Assembly: GCA_009760855.2 (NCBI GenBank)
Contig: WPIO01000038.1
Location: forward strand, 124,001 to 188,000
Reading direction: 5' to 3'
Length of the DNA: 64,000 nt
Source: Cristatella mucedo
Taxonomy: Eukaryota > Bryozoa > Phylactolaemata > Cristatellidae
Under the pieces are notes generated by a model. It was not told where the DNA came from. It saw only the letters and a list, made by a program, of their open reading frames with translations, and searched no databases. The position numbers were made by a program, and so were the translations under genes. Positions 11,253 to 24,115 of this stretch are shown here, one piece after another; within the stretch, counting starts at the first letter, position 1; every line of letters starts with the position of its first letter.

Positions 11253-11553
11253 CGGACGGGCAACAGGGGACGTCCGCTCTCGCGCTCGGCTGGCGTCGAT
11301 CGCTCGAGCGCATCGCGCGCGCCCAGCGATGCAAAAAAAGAGGCCACCGGGACGCGCTCTTTCGACGCCAGACGGCTCTCCACTGGCACGAACCAACCGC
11401 CGGTGCGTCCACAAAAGGCTGGCGGCGGCGGGCTGCGACGCTGCCGCCGCCGCCGCTCGTTATCAAACCGCGCCCACACAATGGACCGACCGCGGGTTCC
11501 GGGCAAGGCCGCCACCGCCAGGGGACGCTGGCCGAAGCGCGCCATAGCTGCGA

Positions 11554-11576
11554 CCAATAGCGTTGAGTGACGTCAC
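11554..11576 (+). promoter_or_regulatory. CCAAT box and CRE core
   Basis: CCAAT at 11554-11558 is followed 9 bp later by TGACGTCAC at 11568-11576. The second is the palindromic CREB/ATF site. The close pairing in a CpG island marks the likely core promoter. Confidence 0.65.
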
Positions 11577-11838
11577 TTTGCCATCACGCCCATTTTGTCG
11601 GGGGAGCGTGGTCCTCGGCTAGCTTTGTCTGCGTGCTACCCTAGCGAGGGCGGAAAGGCCGGTCGGCGGCGTTCCTTGGACGTCTTCTTCGTAAGTAACG
11701 ACTTCGAGTACGATACGGCTGCACATCTGCGGTGCCGTTTTAGCCGGCTGTGCGACGTAGGACACGACGTACGCCCACATCCCTGCCGCCTCCGTCGGCG
11801 GCGCTACACCCATATTTGAGGGCGCGCCGTTGCCTCTA

Positions 11839-13171
<1,333 letters not shown>

Positions 13172-13635
13172 CGTGAATGAAGCAGTAGAGGAGCTGCTGC
13201 CCTAGTATTGCCAGCTAGAGATAAACGCCGGGTTTGCTTAGACCGGAGAATCTCAGCAATGTTGTAGGTCCTCAGTCTGTCAGCCCGTAATGGTACGGAG
13301 CACATCTCCTGTAGCATTGTGTCATGCAAGTAGTCCCGTGTCATGTCCAGCATGCTATGCATGGCTGCAGCAGGTGGATGCCAAACTTGATGGATCTTTT
13401 GTGCACGTGGTTGGCAGAGGTGCTACTGGCTACTTTGCATGTCCTGCCTCCTGTGGCCATACAGCCGTAGATCTTTCGTTCCATGCTTTCCTGCTTAAGT
13501 AACCTACGTTGCTTCTCAAGCAACGGGTGAACGAGAAGAGAAACCCGGCTGCTTTGTATTCGAGTTGCTGAGCAGCTTTGCCTTGTTGAATCTCCATGTT
13601 GAGAATAAATCGCGAATATTCTCAAGCTTTCTTTA
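13172..13635 (+). terminator. 3' UTR with polyadenylation signal of the KLF13-like gene
   Basis: An AATAAA hexamer lies at 13604-13609, about 430 bp after the stop codon, and is followed by a T-rich stretch (13628-13642). It is the first convincing poly(A) signal on this strand. From 13640 to 14480 nothing is recognised. Confidence 0.65.
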
Positions 13636-14544
13636 ATTTCTCGTGGCCATGTAGGACAAATATTTGGCTTGCTTACAGTCAGGCTTAGTTTCTCTGTTGG
13701 CCGTGCCTGAGGCTATCAGTCCTTATCTAAAGGGGCTGCGGGATGTAACAGCATAGCTTTGGTTTGGCTCTCAGTCAGTGCTGCAAAGATAGCTAAGCTC
13801 CCAGTCCATCAGGCGTTGTTGCCACTACTAGCTATTATGCTCAAGACAGAGCTGAAGTTGCCAGCGATTAGAGATTACCTAATGTTAAACCATTGGCGCT
13901 TGAATAACAGATTTTGATAAATCCTCAAGTTAGTTCGTGGCAGGCTGGTGGCTCTGTGACCTTTGTGACACTCTTTGGTGTCAGACTTCTCGAATGCTTA
14001 GTGCCTGGCGTCAGGTTATATGTTACATGAGGCAGATAGATGTTACAGCTTGGTGGTTCGAATCTGTCTTACCATTTTTGGACCTTTCAGTTATGGCCCA
14101 GAAAGCTTAAAGAGATAATCAGAAATTCAGTGTTTATTTTTAAACGTTGGCGAAATTCATCTTGGATTATATATATTCGATTTAGAGGCTCGATGAATAC
14201 TAGTTGTATTAGTAAGTCGTCTGCATAATGCTGTAAGTCAACCAAATCTCTCTGTGCACTTTACAGCTCCCTGCAAGTGAGGCAATAACCAAGAGTTAAT
14301 AAGCATGCTTGGACAACAATGCAAAAGTAGATAAGATGACATCCAGGGCCACCGGTTGGTAGGACCCCTAGTAAGTAGCATTCACTGTATCATGGATAGC
14401 TGCTAAGCATGCAAAGCAAAGCTGGGGCTGAAGGGGGCAGCTGGCAGGAATAGATTTCTTTAGCTTTAACTTGAATTATGCAAGTCACTGCAGGTAGTGG
14501 TAGAAGTCAGAAACTATTTTTGGCCTTTCGGTGCATATGAATTG

Positions 14545-15300
14545 AATAATATGAGCAATAATGTCAATACTTGTGTATAGTGCCCTCAGAGAACCTAATC
14601 TCTTTCTAGGCACTTTACATTTGCTGCAAAGGAAGTATGATCGAATGGTTAATGATAGCATGCTCAATGTTAGAAAGTATAACGTGGTTAGAGGTGGCAT
14701 GCATAGGTCGGCGTGTATCTATGTTTAGTGGCACCATGCACAGTGTCAGCACACAAAGGACGAATCACATGGACCCACTAAGTGGTGTGTAAAGCAGATG
14801 CGTTTTTACCTTCTTTTTAAATGTCGTTAAATCAGGAAATGTCGTGCGGCCAGTCGGAAATGAGTCCAGGCTTTGGGAGCATTCCAACTAAATGCAGGGT
14901 CTTCATAGGATTTTAGGTGCGTACGTTGTTGAGGTAAACGATCAGATTCAGGAAAGTAGGTGGTATGATGCTTAGCACGGTAGGGAGTAGGTCTGATAGG
15001 TAGGCTGGAGCCAAAGAATGAAGGAACCAAAAAGTGACCGACCGAACCTTGAAATCGGTGTGCTGATTGAGTGGGAGCCCGTGCAGGTCAGATAGAAGTG
15101 GTGTGATGTGGAGGCACGACCACCGAGATTTCAATTTAGTGGAGGAATCAAGTGCGACTACGAAAACAAGCACGAGTGACACACTAAAGGAACAAGATGG
15201 TCTGCTAGGTGGTGGGCTGGTGCAAGAAAGGGAAGTGACGTGTCAGCCAGATAGAGCACCATTAAATCGACTCTATGCTTGCCTGATAGGGAGTGGGTGA
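14545..15300 (-). mobile_element. LINE-A copy (RT C-terminus and 3' end)
   Basis: The minus strand encodes 'HITPLLSDLHGLPLNQHTDF' and 'SLAPAYLSDLL', the LINE-A C-terminal region, followed by the 3' blocks and the terminal stem (14575-14640). Several stops and frameshifts are present. The 3' end lacks a clean ATT run. Confidence 0.7.
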
Positions 15301-15800
15301 TGCTCTGACAGAAGTGCGATGTGGCAGCTACATCGTTGACGACAGATTCAGACGAGCTGCTGAGTTGTGCACCAGTTGCAGACGATTGAGGGCACAGACA
15401 GGAGTCCCGAGTTTAACGGAATGGCAGTAATTTGCACACGACATTGCAAACGCTTGAGCCAGTTTTGCTGTCACACTCTTGAATAGCCAGGCACTAGTTT
15501 TGGCAATGTTTCTCTGCTGAAAGTAGGCCGACTCGACAGTGAAGGCAATTTGCTCAACTATCGACAAGTGTTGTTGGAACAGCCCCCCCCCCTGTATCAT
15601 GGGCAGACGTAATGCGAGTGTGATGCTAAAGAAACCAATCTTATATTGAGGACGGTCAACCAACTTGAGGGTCGCACTGGCTGCTTGCCTTACCTATTAG
15701 GTTAGTCTTACGGCCTTTAAGCTTCGGGAACTCGGTGGCCATTCATGTGCAAATGTCATCGATGTAGCTTACAGGGAAGTGAGTCACCCGCTCACTCTGT
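15300..15800 (-). mobile_element. Second LINE-A-like RT fragment
   Basis: The minus strand repeats RT C-terminal signatures already present in the adjoining copy ('ALNRLQLVHNSAARL'), so this is a separate element. Upstream it continues to the 'ICTWMA'-type block near 15735-15760. It has no 3' tail of its own and is truncated at both ends. Confidence 0.6.
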
Positions 15801-16024
15801 TGCACTGCCATTAAAGTAATTTCAAGAATAGGAGAAGCTCGTGTACCCAGTATCTGGTGTTTGACATACAGTGACCAGCATTTGAGCTTTTAGAATCAGC
15901 CTGCTACTCACGTTACAAACCAGTGCCATTTTATAGCTAATTACCAACGTTGTTAAGACTGCTTATAATGGCTTCATAGTCAATAGCCTCGAATACCGTC
16001 TGTCGCATGCGAAGTCTCGTCGGA

Positions 16025-16200
16025 TCCTAGCACGTAACGCTGCAGAAATTCGGGCTTGCTTAGACAGATGCACTGCATTTAAGTTAGTACATTTAGGACA
16101 TAATGTCTTGACTTCTGCAACTCACTATTAGCAGATCTTCCGGCCTGTGCAAGAAGGTGCTAAACAAATGTATTAGTTTTATTTTATTTTTATTGTACTT
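16025..16200 (+). mobile_element. Internally deleted LINE-A fragment
   Basis: It starts at the 'AEIRACLDR' equivalent, keeps the 'FCNSLLADLPAC' equivalent, then jumps to an 'AACAAATGTATTAG' end. Most of the 3' region is lost. From 16200 to 16470 one open frame (16237-16480) is unlike anything I recognise. Confidence 0.5.
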
Positions 16201-16471
16201 ATAACATTTTACTGGCTACTTAGGTTTGGCCCTATTTTGGCTGGCCATTTTGAAATTATGAGTTCGTTGGTAGTCTGCTGTGGGACTAAAAAAGCAGAAA
16301 AGGTTTCACTTCTGAATGAACACGATCTCACATCCTTCGTTTGCTTAACCGATGTACTAGCCATTAGCCAATGGAAGCATCTTGTTGATGTCGAGCATGC
16401 TTTGTATGGTAGTAAGTTCCAGTCTGGTTTGAGAGCTAATCACTTCACACACCATTGCTTCAGGTGGAATA

Positions 16472-17378
16472 ATAATACATTTGATTTAGCACACTCAGAG
16501 AACTCAATCTCTTTCTAGGCACTTTACATTTGTTGCAAAGGAAGCACGATCGAATGGTTAGTGCTAGCATGCTCAATAAACAACTAGCATAACAGGGTTA
16601 GAGGTGGCATGCACAGAGTCAGCATGCAAGTTTGGTTAGTGGGAGCATGCACAGTGTCAGCACACATGAGCACGTATAGGGCAAGTCACAGGGACCCACT
16701 GAACTTCTGTGATAAATATAGGTATTTGTAGTTTATTTTTTAATGTGGAAATGTCAGGAGATGTTGTGATGCAAGTCGATGCGCTGCTTGAGTGGGAGCC
16801 AGTGGAAGTCGGTAAGATGTGGTGAGATGTGGCAACTGGGACGCCCACGACAGACAAGCCTAGCTGCAGAGTTTTGCACCAGCTGTAAGCTCCTGATTGC
16901 ACAGGCCGGTAGACAAGCAAGCAGTGAGCTACAGAAGTCAAGACGAGATGTCACTAATGCATGGACCAATTTAGGTGTGATATCCCTGTCTAAACAAGCC
17001 CAAATTTTTGCAATGTTATGTAGCTGAAAGTAGGCAGCCTTGGCTGTGGAGCTGATGTGGTCGTCTAATGAAAGGTCACTTTGGAACAGGACAACTTGGT
17101 TTTTAGTGTAGATTCAACAGGAGATATGCTGGCTGAGCCGAATTTGAGCATTAGCTTTTCCAATTGCTGAATAACATTTGGTTTGTTTATAACTAGTAGG
17201 TTGGTTTTATTGTCATTCAATTTAAGAAAGTTTGCTGCCATCCATGTGCAGATGTCATCAATACATGCAGCGAGGGAGTTGACATAATTCGATTTGCTGG
17301 AGGGCTGAGAGAACGAAGCAAAACAACAGCTGAGTATTATCTGATAGAAGTGAAAGCCTATATTGTGCTTGACAATCA
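16472..17378 (-). mobile_element. LINE-A copy
   Basis: It opens with (AAT)n at 16472-16482 and the terminal stem, then the 3' blocks. On the minus strand 16754-16969 encodes 'FVTSRLDFCSSLLACLPACA' and 'VQNSAARLVCRGRPSCHI', and 17065-17379 encodes '[16 protein letters not shown]' after a start near the 'KHNIGFHFY' block. The copy is 5'-truncated just past the RT active-site region and abuts the next copy directly. Confidence 0.8.
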
Positions 17379-17384
17379 CAATAA

Positions 17385-18940
17385 TGTACTTGATAAAGCG
17401 CCCTCAGAGAACTTAATCTCTTTCTAGGCGCTTTACATTTGCTGCAAAGGGAAATGCGATCGAATGGTGAGTAATATCATGCTTGATAAACAAACACAAT
17501 GAATAATATGGTTAAAGGAGACATGCACAGGGTCAGCATGCAAATGTGGTTAGTGGCAGCATGCACAGTGTCAGCACGCATATTCACGTGAAGGACGAAT
17601 CACAGGGACCCACTAAATGCTGTCCTAAATAGGTGTGTTTTTAAGTTCCTTTTAAATGTGGTCAAGTCGGGAGTGAGTTCCAGGCTTTGGGAGCATACGA
17701 ACTAAATGCGCGGTCTCCAAAGGATTTGAGCTTTGTACGAGGTATTTCTAGACTGTTGGATTCTGAAAAGCGGGTGGTACGATGCTTGGCCTGATGGGGG
17801 AGTATGTCGGAGAGATAGGCTGGAGCTATAGAATGAAGTGACCTAAAAGTGAGCGACAAAACTTTGAAGTAAATCCGTTGCTTGACTGGTAGCCAGTGCC
17901 GGTCGGCGAGAAGTGGAGTAATGTGGCAACTGCGACGCTCACGACAGACAAGCCTAGCTACGGAGTTTTGCACCAGCTGCAATCGCCTGATCGCACATGC
18001 TGGGAGGCCAGTAAGCATTGAGTTGCAAAAGTCCAGACGGGATGTCACGAATGCATGGACCAACTTAGACGTGGTATCCTTATCTAAGCAAGCCCGAATT
18101 TTAGCAATATTATGAAGCTGAAAACGTAGAAACCGTAGAAGGGAGACTGGGCGGATGTGGCTCAAGTTCTTTTGGTCTAGTGTCGCTTTCTTGAGTAGTT
18201 GCCTGACTACAGCCTTTTTGATAGGTGCTGGGACATAACCTAAGGTTAAGGGCATATTTATGAGGCTAGTTATGCATAGAGACCAGATCTATGCATCGTA
18301 AAAGCAGGACAGTGGGAGGGTCCAGAGGACTATTTGTCTTCTTTAATTGGGATATGAACTTCAGGACGAGGTCACTAGTGACCGTGAATGTAGACATTGT
18401 GGTGCTGCATGGAATTGAGGGACTTCCAGTGGGATGCTCTTGTCTATCTTGTTGACGAAGAAGCTTGAGCAGCGATCAGCTAGATCATCACAGGGATCAC
18501 CTGGTAACGAGTGAACCTGGGAGCAGTTAAGGAGATGGTTGATCGTCGGCATTAGCATTTTTGGGTTGTGCATCTGTGATTCAACAATGCTTTTGTAGAA
18601 GCTAGACTTGGCCTTTGCTGATTGATTTGTACGATCTACAGTCGTCCTTATATGCCTGTCGAAGGACAATCAGTCCTTATCTTTTGTATGTTTTTTTCAA
18701 GCTTTCCCTTAGTAGACTTAGCCAGTTTAGAGTCTGTGGTAAACCATAGGCCGACTGGGCGAGGGCACACAGTGGGCTTAGTCAGAGGTGAAAAATCATC
18801 GAGCTTGTCAGCAAGTGTCGTGTTGTAGCAATCTATCAACGATGACAGGTCGGAAGGGAGATTTTGATGCAGGGGAGATGATGTTTCTGTTGCACACAGT
18901 ATTGATAAAAGTGGTATTGAGGTTTTGCGATTCACTTGTA
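17385..18940 (-). mobile_element. LINE-A copy lacking the RT core
   Basis: A 197-codon open frame (17662-18255, minus) joins the linker/N-terminal RT block ('APIKKAVVRQLLKKATLDQK', then 'HIRPVSLL') straight to the C-terminal block ('LHNIAKIRACLDKDT', 'FVTSRLDFCNSMLTGLPACA'). The catalytic palm region, about 200 residues, is cleanly missing, while the frame reads through. Further upstream (18361-18977) lies the EN-RT linker region ('DDLADRCSSFFVNKIDKS'). Endonuclease sequence is not seen. It has the conserved 3' stem-loop and an ATT-poor tail. Confidence 0.8.
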
Positions 18941-18944
<4 letters not shown>

Positions 18945-18977
<33 letters not shown>

Positions 18978-20535
18978 TAATAATGCTCTTGGTAAAGCGC
19001 CCTCAGAGAACTCAATCTCTTTCTAGGCACTTCACATTTGCTGCATAGGGAAGCACGATGGAATGTTGAGTAGTATCCTGCTTTATAAACATGAATAACA
19101 TGGTTAGGGGTGACATGCACAGGGTCAGCATGCAAGCGTGGTTAGTGGCAGCATGCACAGTGTCAGCACGCATAAGCACATCAAGGACAAATCACAGGGA
19201 CCCACTAAATGCTGTCCTAAATAGGTGTGTTTTTCAGTTCTTTTTAAATGTTGTCAAGTCAGGATATGTTCTGATGCAAGTCGGGAGTGAGTTCCATGCT
19301 TTGGGAGCATAGGAACTAAGTATACGGTCTCCAAAGGATTTGAGGTTTGTACGAGGTATTGGTAGACTGTTGGATTCCGAAAAGTGGATGGTACGATGCT
19401 TGGCCTGATGGGGTAGTAGATCTGAGAGATATGCTGGAGCCAAAGAATGAAGTGACCTAAAAGTGAGCGACAAAACCTTGAAGTCGATTCGCTGCTTGAC
19501 TGGTAGCCAGTGCAGGTCGGCTAGAAGTGGTGTGATATGGCAACTGCGACACTCACGACAGACAAGCCTAGCTGCTGAGTTATGCACCATCTGAAATCGC
19601 CTGATTGCACGTGCCGGTAGGCCAGCAAGCAGTGAGTTGCAGAAGTCGAGACGAGATGTCACGAATGCATGGACCAACTTAGACGTTGTATCCTTATCTA
19701 AACAAGCCCGAATTTTAGCAATGTTATGTATCTGAAAGTAGGCAGACTTGACTGTGGAGCTGATGTGGTCGTCTAACGAAGGGTCACTTTAGAACATGAC
19801 CCCTAGATTTCGAGCTGATTCAACTGGAGATATGCTGGCAGAGCCAGTTTTGAGAGTCAGCCTTTCCAATCTCTGAATCACACTGGGTTTGCCCATAACT
19901 AGTAAGTTAGTTTTATCATCGTTTAGTTTTAGAAAATTTTCTGCCATCCATGTGCGGATGTCATGAATACATGCAGCAAGTTAGTTGAGAGAATATGAGG
20001 TGCTCGAAGGCTGGGAGGGATCAAAGCAAAGGTACAACTGAGTGTCATCCGCGTAGAAGTGAAAGCCTAGATTGTGCTTGGCAATCACATCAGCAAGAGG
20101 GAGAGTATAAACCGTGAAAAGAACCGGACCTAGCACGGAGCCCTGAGGCACTCCATATTTCAGAGGTACCTCGGATGATCTTCACGCGTTCACGTCAATA
20201 CTCTGGAGTCTGCCACTGAGATAGGACCTGAACCATTGCAGAGCAGTGCCAGTGATGCCCAGGTGAGATGAGAGGTGTGACTTTAGATGCTGAGGAGTGC
20301 ACACACTGCAGACTGAATGAGATCTGCCTGTGGTCAAATAGGCAGTATTTGGTAATAATTGGTGATGACAAAGTGCAGTTGTATGAGAAAATTTGGTCGA
20401 TTACGTGACCCTTGGTGTGAGTAGGGCCATGCATATGAGCCACAAGAGACAGTTAGTCAGTGTACGAAATTCAGTGCCGAAGGCATCAGATAAGTTATCA
20501 AAATGAATGTTAAAATCACCCATAATAACGACCGA
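18945..20535 (-). mobile_element. LINE-A copy with endonuclease remnant
   Basis: (AAT)n at 18944-18983 is followed by the terminal stem-loop and 3' blocks. 19234-19677 (minus) is a clean 147-codon RT C-terminal frame ('[20 protein letters not shown]'). Around 20030-20150 the strand reads the YADD-type and '[10 protein letters not shown]' blocks. Near 20480-20530 the 'GDFNIHFDN' motif of an APE-type endonuclease appears, then 'THTKGHVIDQIFS'. EN and RT are closer than in a full element, so an internal deletion is likely. It is the longest LINE-A copy here by content. Confidence 0.8.
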
Positions 20536-20539
20536 CTTA

Positions 20540-21990
20540 GGAATGCAGACTTATGTAGAGTATCTCTGCTTCTTTTGCTCGATCTTTCGGCAACTTTTGA
20601 TACTATCGATCACCAAGTCCTTCTCGAGTGCCTCTAATCTCGCCTGGGCATCACTGGTACTTACCTGCAATGGTTAATATCCTATCTCAGTGGGAAACTC
20701 CAGAGTTTGCTTTCAATGGACAACAATCATCCGACGAACCATTCAAGTATGGTGTGCCTTAAGTGTGCAGTAAGCTCTAGGCTTGGTCCGGTTCCTTCCA
20801 CAATTCATACTCTCCATCTAGCCGATGTGATAGCCAGGTACAATCCAAGCTTTTAATTCAATGCATTGACACTCAGCTGTACCTTTGCTTTGCTTTGATT
20901 TTGCTTTGATCCCTTCCAGCCCTCCGGCATGTCGAATTCTCTCAACTCCCCTGCTGCATGTATTGATGACATCTGCACATGAATGGCAGCAAACTTTCTT
21001 AAATTGAATGATGATAAAACCAACTTACTAGTAATGGGCAAATCAAGATGTGATTTAGAAATTGAAAATGCTCAAGCTCAAAATCGGCTCTGCCTGCATA
21101 TCTCCTATCGAACCTGCACGAAATCTAAGTGTCCTGTTTCAAAGTGACCCTTCATTAGACGACCACATCAGCTTCACAGTCAAGTCTGCCTACTTTCAGC
21201 TGCATAACATTGCTAAAATTTGAACTTGTAAACAGGGATACTACGTCTGAATTGGGCCATGCATTTGTGACATCCCGTGTCGACTTATGTAACTCACTGC
21301 TTGCTGGTCTACCGGCCTGTGCATTCAGGCACTTGCAGGTGGTGCAAAACTCTGCACCAGTGCTTATCTGTCGTGGGCACACGTCCCGATTGTCACATCA
21401 CACCACTTCTGGCCGACCTGCATGGCTCCCAGTCAAGCAATCATCAACTCAAGCACCGACTGCTAGGTTTTGTCACTCATTTTTAGGTTCCTTCATTCTT
21501 CGGCTCCAGCCTACCTATCAGATCTACTCCTCCATCAGGCTAAGCATCGTACCACCGGCTTTTTGGAATCTAATCGTGTACCTATACTTCGTACGAACCT
21601 CAAATCCTTTGGAGGCAGTGTCTTTAGTTCGTATGCTCCCAAAGCCTGGACTCGCCTCCGGCTGGCGGCACGACATCCCCTGACTTGATTACAAATTAAA
21701 AAGAAGGTAACAAAAATCTATTTATCACAGCATTTAGTGGGCCCATGTGATTCGTACTTTGTATGCCCCTGCGTGCTGACACTGTGCATGCTGCTACTAA
21801 CAGTATTGCCATGCCAACCCTGGCATGTCACCTCAAACCATGGTATGCTGGGTGTCTTTGAGCGTGTTACCAGTAACCATTCGATCATGCTTCCTTTGCA
21901 GCAAATGTAAAGTGCCTAGAAAGAGATTAAGTATCTGGGAGCACTATAATAAATTTATTATTGTTATTATTATCTTATCTGTTGCTGCAG
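20540..21990 (+). mobile_element. LINE-A copy, head-to-head with the previous one
   Basis: It starts with the RT block equivalent to 'LLDLSATFDTIDHQVLLE', runs through 'YLSGKLQS', then the 'KLNDDKTNLLVMGK' equivalent (about 20995-21050) and the C-terminal region (21240-21690), and ends with the stem-loop and ATT repeats (21900-21976). Several frame breaks are present. Its 5' end meets the 5' end of the minus-strand copy at about 20535. Confidence 0.75.
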
Positions 21991-21999
21991 GCGCTATAA

Positions 22000-22540
22000 T
22001 TGCACGGACCTCCGTCATCTCCACGGGCCTGTGTCCCCTTGAGTTTTTTTATTAAGCAAAAATACAATACACATACTGTTTGTGGTATCTGATCGGCAAT
22101 GTATAGCCATTTGCTTCTTCTACATGTGCCTTTCCCTTGGAGTCTTTGAGTGTTTTAGCGCTGCTACCATTCTGCTCGAAAAGAAATGTTTTAATCTCTT
22201 TGAATGCTCTGAATGCTCTTAAAATACATGCAATAATGCAACGTCTTTCGGTAACTCATTTCCATAACTTGCAAGTTATGAACGCGGATACCGGATGCGG
22301 AAGTTGAATGGCGAGTCCAAATTGGTTTCTGCGAAATTACTATTTCGTCGGGGGATTTTTTACGCACCTTCTTCGGAGCGAGAAAGGCTGATGCCGAATC
22401 GACGGGAAATTCAAACAGGAAAAGCTTATAGAGAGCCTTGCCTTCGGTTCCCAAGTTTCCGGCCGTAGGGCAAGTGTAAGTAAGTTTAGCGATGCACAAT
22501 TTGTAAGATTACACTCGTAATTATTTTCAATTTTTTGTAA
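22000..22540. other. Unassigned stretch
   Basis: No domain or repeat family is recognised. A minus-strand open frame (22191-22499, 102 codons) has no recognisable motif. Confidence 0.4.
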
Positions 22541-22640
22541 CGATAATAATAATAGTAATAATGCTTTGGTAAACCGTGAATAGGGAACCAAATCTCTATG
22601 CTAGAGAGGGAATAACCAAAATTGAATGACAACAAAATAT
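22541..22640 (-). mobile_element. (AAT)n-headed retroposon tail remnant
   Basis: A short AAT-rich run (22545-22563) is followed by TTTGGTAAACCGTGAATAGG and an AATCTCTATG block that loosely resembles the LINE-A/SINE-2 3' end in minus orientation. The match is weak. Confidence 0.35.
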
Positions 22641-22782
22641 CATGCTTTGACAACCATGCAAAAGCGAAAAGTTGTCGTGCTTTTGGAAGTATACAAAAGC
22701 ACGAAACGAGACAAACCGGGCTGCTACTTAGTAAGATCCCTGATTAGTAACATGCAGTCATGTAAAGGTAAAAGTAAATGTC

Positions 22783-23095
22783 ATCTGATTTAACCGCATC
22801 ATTTACATAGCGGCATAACAGCCTTTTCGGCTATCACCTCCTTGGCAGCAGGCAATAAAGTATACTCAGCTGCTCGAAGGAACGACTTGGGTTGTGGAGT
22901 GTGAGCACCTTACCCCTAGGCTGCGACTCGGGGGATTATCCAAGTCGCAGCCCCGAGGTAAGGCGCTCACTTTTGTAGGCCCGGGTCGCGTAGGTTGTAG
23001 TGCTGCGGTTGGCACTACTCTGCTGCCCACTGCTAGCGGTGGTGATCGCCGTTAAGGCTCTTCGGCCGCTGAAACAGCTAGCATTAGCTTCACCT
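22783..23095. mobile_element. Two SINE-1 copies head to head (fold-back)
   Basis: The left copy (22783-22930) runs on the minus strand, from TCTGATTTAACCGC through the GGCTATCACCTCC body block. The right copy (22935-23095) runs on the plus strand and ends GGTGATCGCCGTTAAGGCTC ... AAACAGCTAGC. Their tRNA-like heads meet at a 31-bp inverted repeat (22901-22931 and 22940-22970, 26/31 matched) with an 8-nt loop. Both bodies are diverged from the other SINE-1 copies. Confidence 0.65.
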
Positions 23096-23329
23096 TACTT
23101 TTTCGCACACCAAGCCGCCTAGCAAATAGGAGTGAGACCGCATTGGCCAGTAAACGGTTTACTGCCTTTTAAATCGGTTTAGGGTCCGACTGGCAAGAAT
23201 TCAGCTTTCGGATGAAAAAAGAAGCCCTGGTTTTGTAAGCTACCGGGTGTAAACTCGACTCGTTCAGTGGACGGAAGCTCCTCCTCGCTCTTGTTCTCAG
23301 CCTCAGGCCTTAAGACATGTTCATATTGG

Positions 23330-24115
23330 ACGCTGGGAAAGCCGAGCGGCTGACAGGTGCGTCTTCAGATGCGACTCGAATTATGCTCAGCCAGCACAGA
23401 TGCTGACCGAAGCCAGAGGCGAGTTCTAGGCTGAATGTACTTACGAAGAGCAGGCCCCACCACTGAAAGATCTCAATTGCGGACGCCGTGGACGTCTAGG
23501 ATACTGCAAGCCGAGGAGCAGTGTGTAGTGTGAGACGCAACTGGATGAGCTATGTGGGTGGATCAGGATATGGGATAGGTAAGAGCTTGGATAATTAGGC
23601 AACAAGTGGAGCGCCGTGACGGCGACATCGAGATAATCTTAAAGTGGATATGAAGCTCGATAGAAATCTTGCGAAGTTTGCGTAGAAGTGGTGTGAAGTG
23701 GCAGCTACGCCTTTGACGACTGCCGACTGCAGACGAACCGCTGAGTGTTGCACCACTTGCAGATGGGCACCACAGGCAGCGATTTCCGAAGGAAGAGGAT
23801 CTAGCAGTAATCTAGATGCTGCTGTCACAAACGCGTGAGCTAGTTACGCTGTCGCCCTTTTCCCTGAGCAGGCTCTAATTTTGGCAACGAGCCTCAGCTG
23901 AAAGTAGGCCGACCATGGCACCGCAGGCAATGTGCCAATCTGATAACAAGTAATTTTTGAATAGCACACCCAGATTACTGGCAGACGTTGCGGTAGCTGG
24001 AGGCTAGACGAAGTGATATTGAGGCTAGGGTCTTCTAACTTATTGGGGACACTAGGCCTGAGCATAATCATCAGGCTGGTCCTATCCTCGTTAAGCAAAC
24101 ATTAGGAGTTCTCGG
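23330..24115 (-). mobile_element. GC-richer LINE fragment related to LINE-A
   Basis: The minus strand around 23690-23830 carries the RT C-terminal block (equivalents of 'LQVVQHSAVRL' and 'TSHHF'), and 23850-24100 the 'ITCYQIGTLP' and 'LNEDRTSLMIMLRP' equivalents. It has many breaks and no 3' tail. From 24115 to 24480 no confident assignment; a short block near 24525-24560 (TTTGACGACGTTTGAAAAGA) resembles the LINE-A region just before its stop codon. Confidence 0.55.

Larger units (their letters stand above)
10790..11838 (+). promoter_or_regulatory. CpG-island promoter and 5' leader of the KLF13-like gene
   Basis: This is strongly GC- and CpG-rich DNA between the 10-bp array and the KLF13-like start codon. 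Visible elements are a cluster of overlapping CCCCGCCCC/CACCC boxes (11223-11252), a CCAAT box (11554-11558) and a perfect cAMP-response-element core TGACGTCA (11568-11575). I see no TATA box, which fits a dispersed CpG-island start. The transcription start probably lies downstream of the CRE, leaving a 5' leader of up to ~250 bp. This is inferred from motif order; there are no transcript data. Confidence 0.7.

Noticed and set aside
9757-11481. 574-codon minus-strand and 425-codon plus-strand open frames
   Set aside because: They run through the 10-bp array, which has no stop in any frame on either strand, and into CpG-rich promoter DNA; the products are simple-repeat peptides.
22901-22970. 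CRISPR-like or bacterial terminator hairpin
   Set aside because: The window is eukaryotic and the hairpin is explained by two inverted SINE heads.
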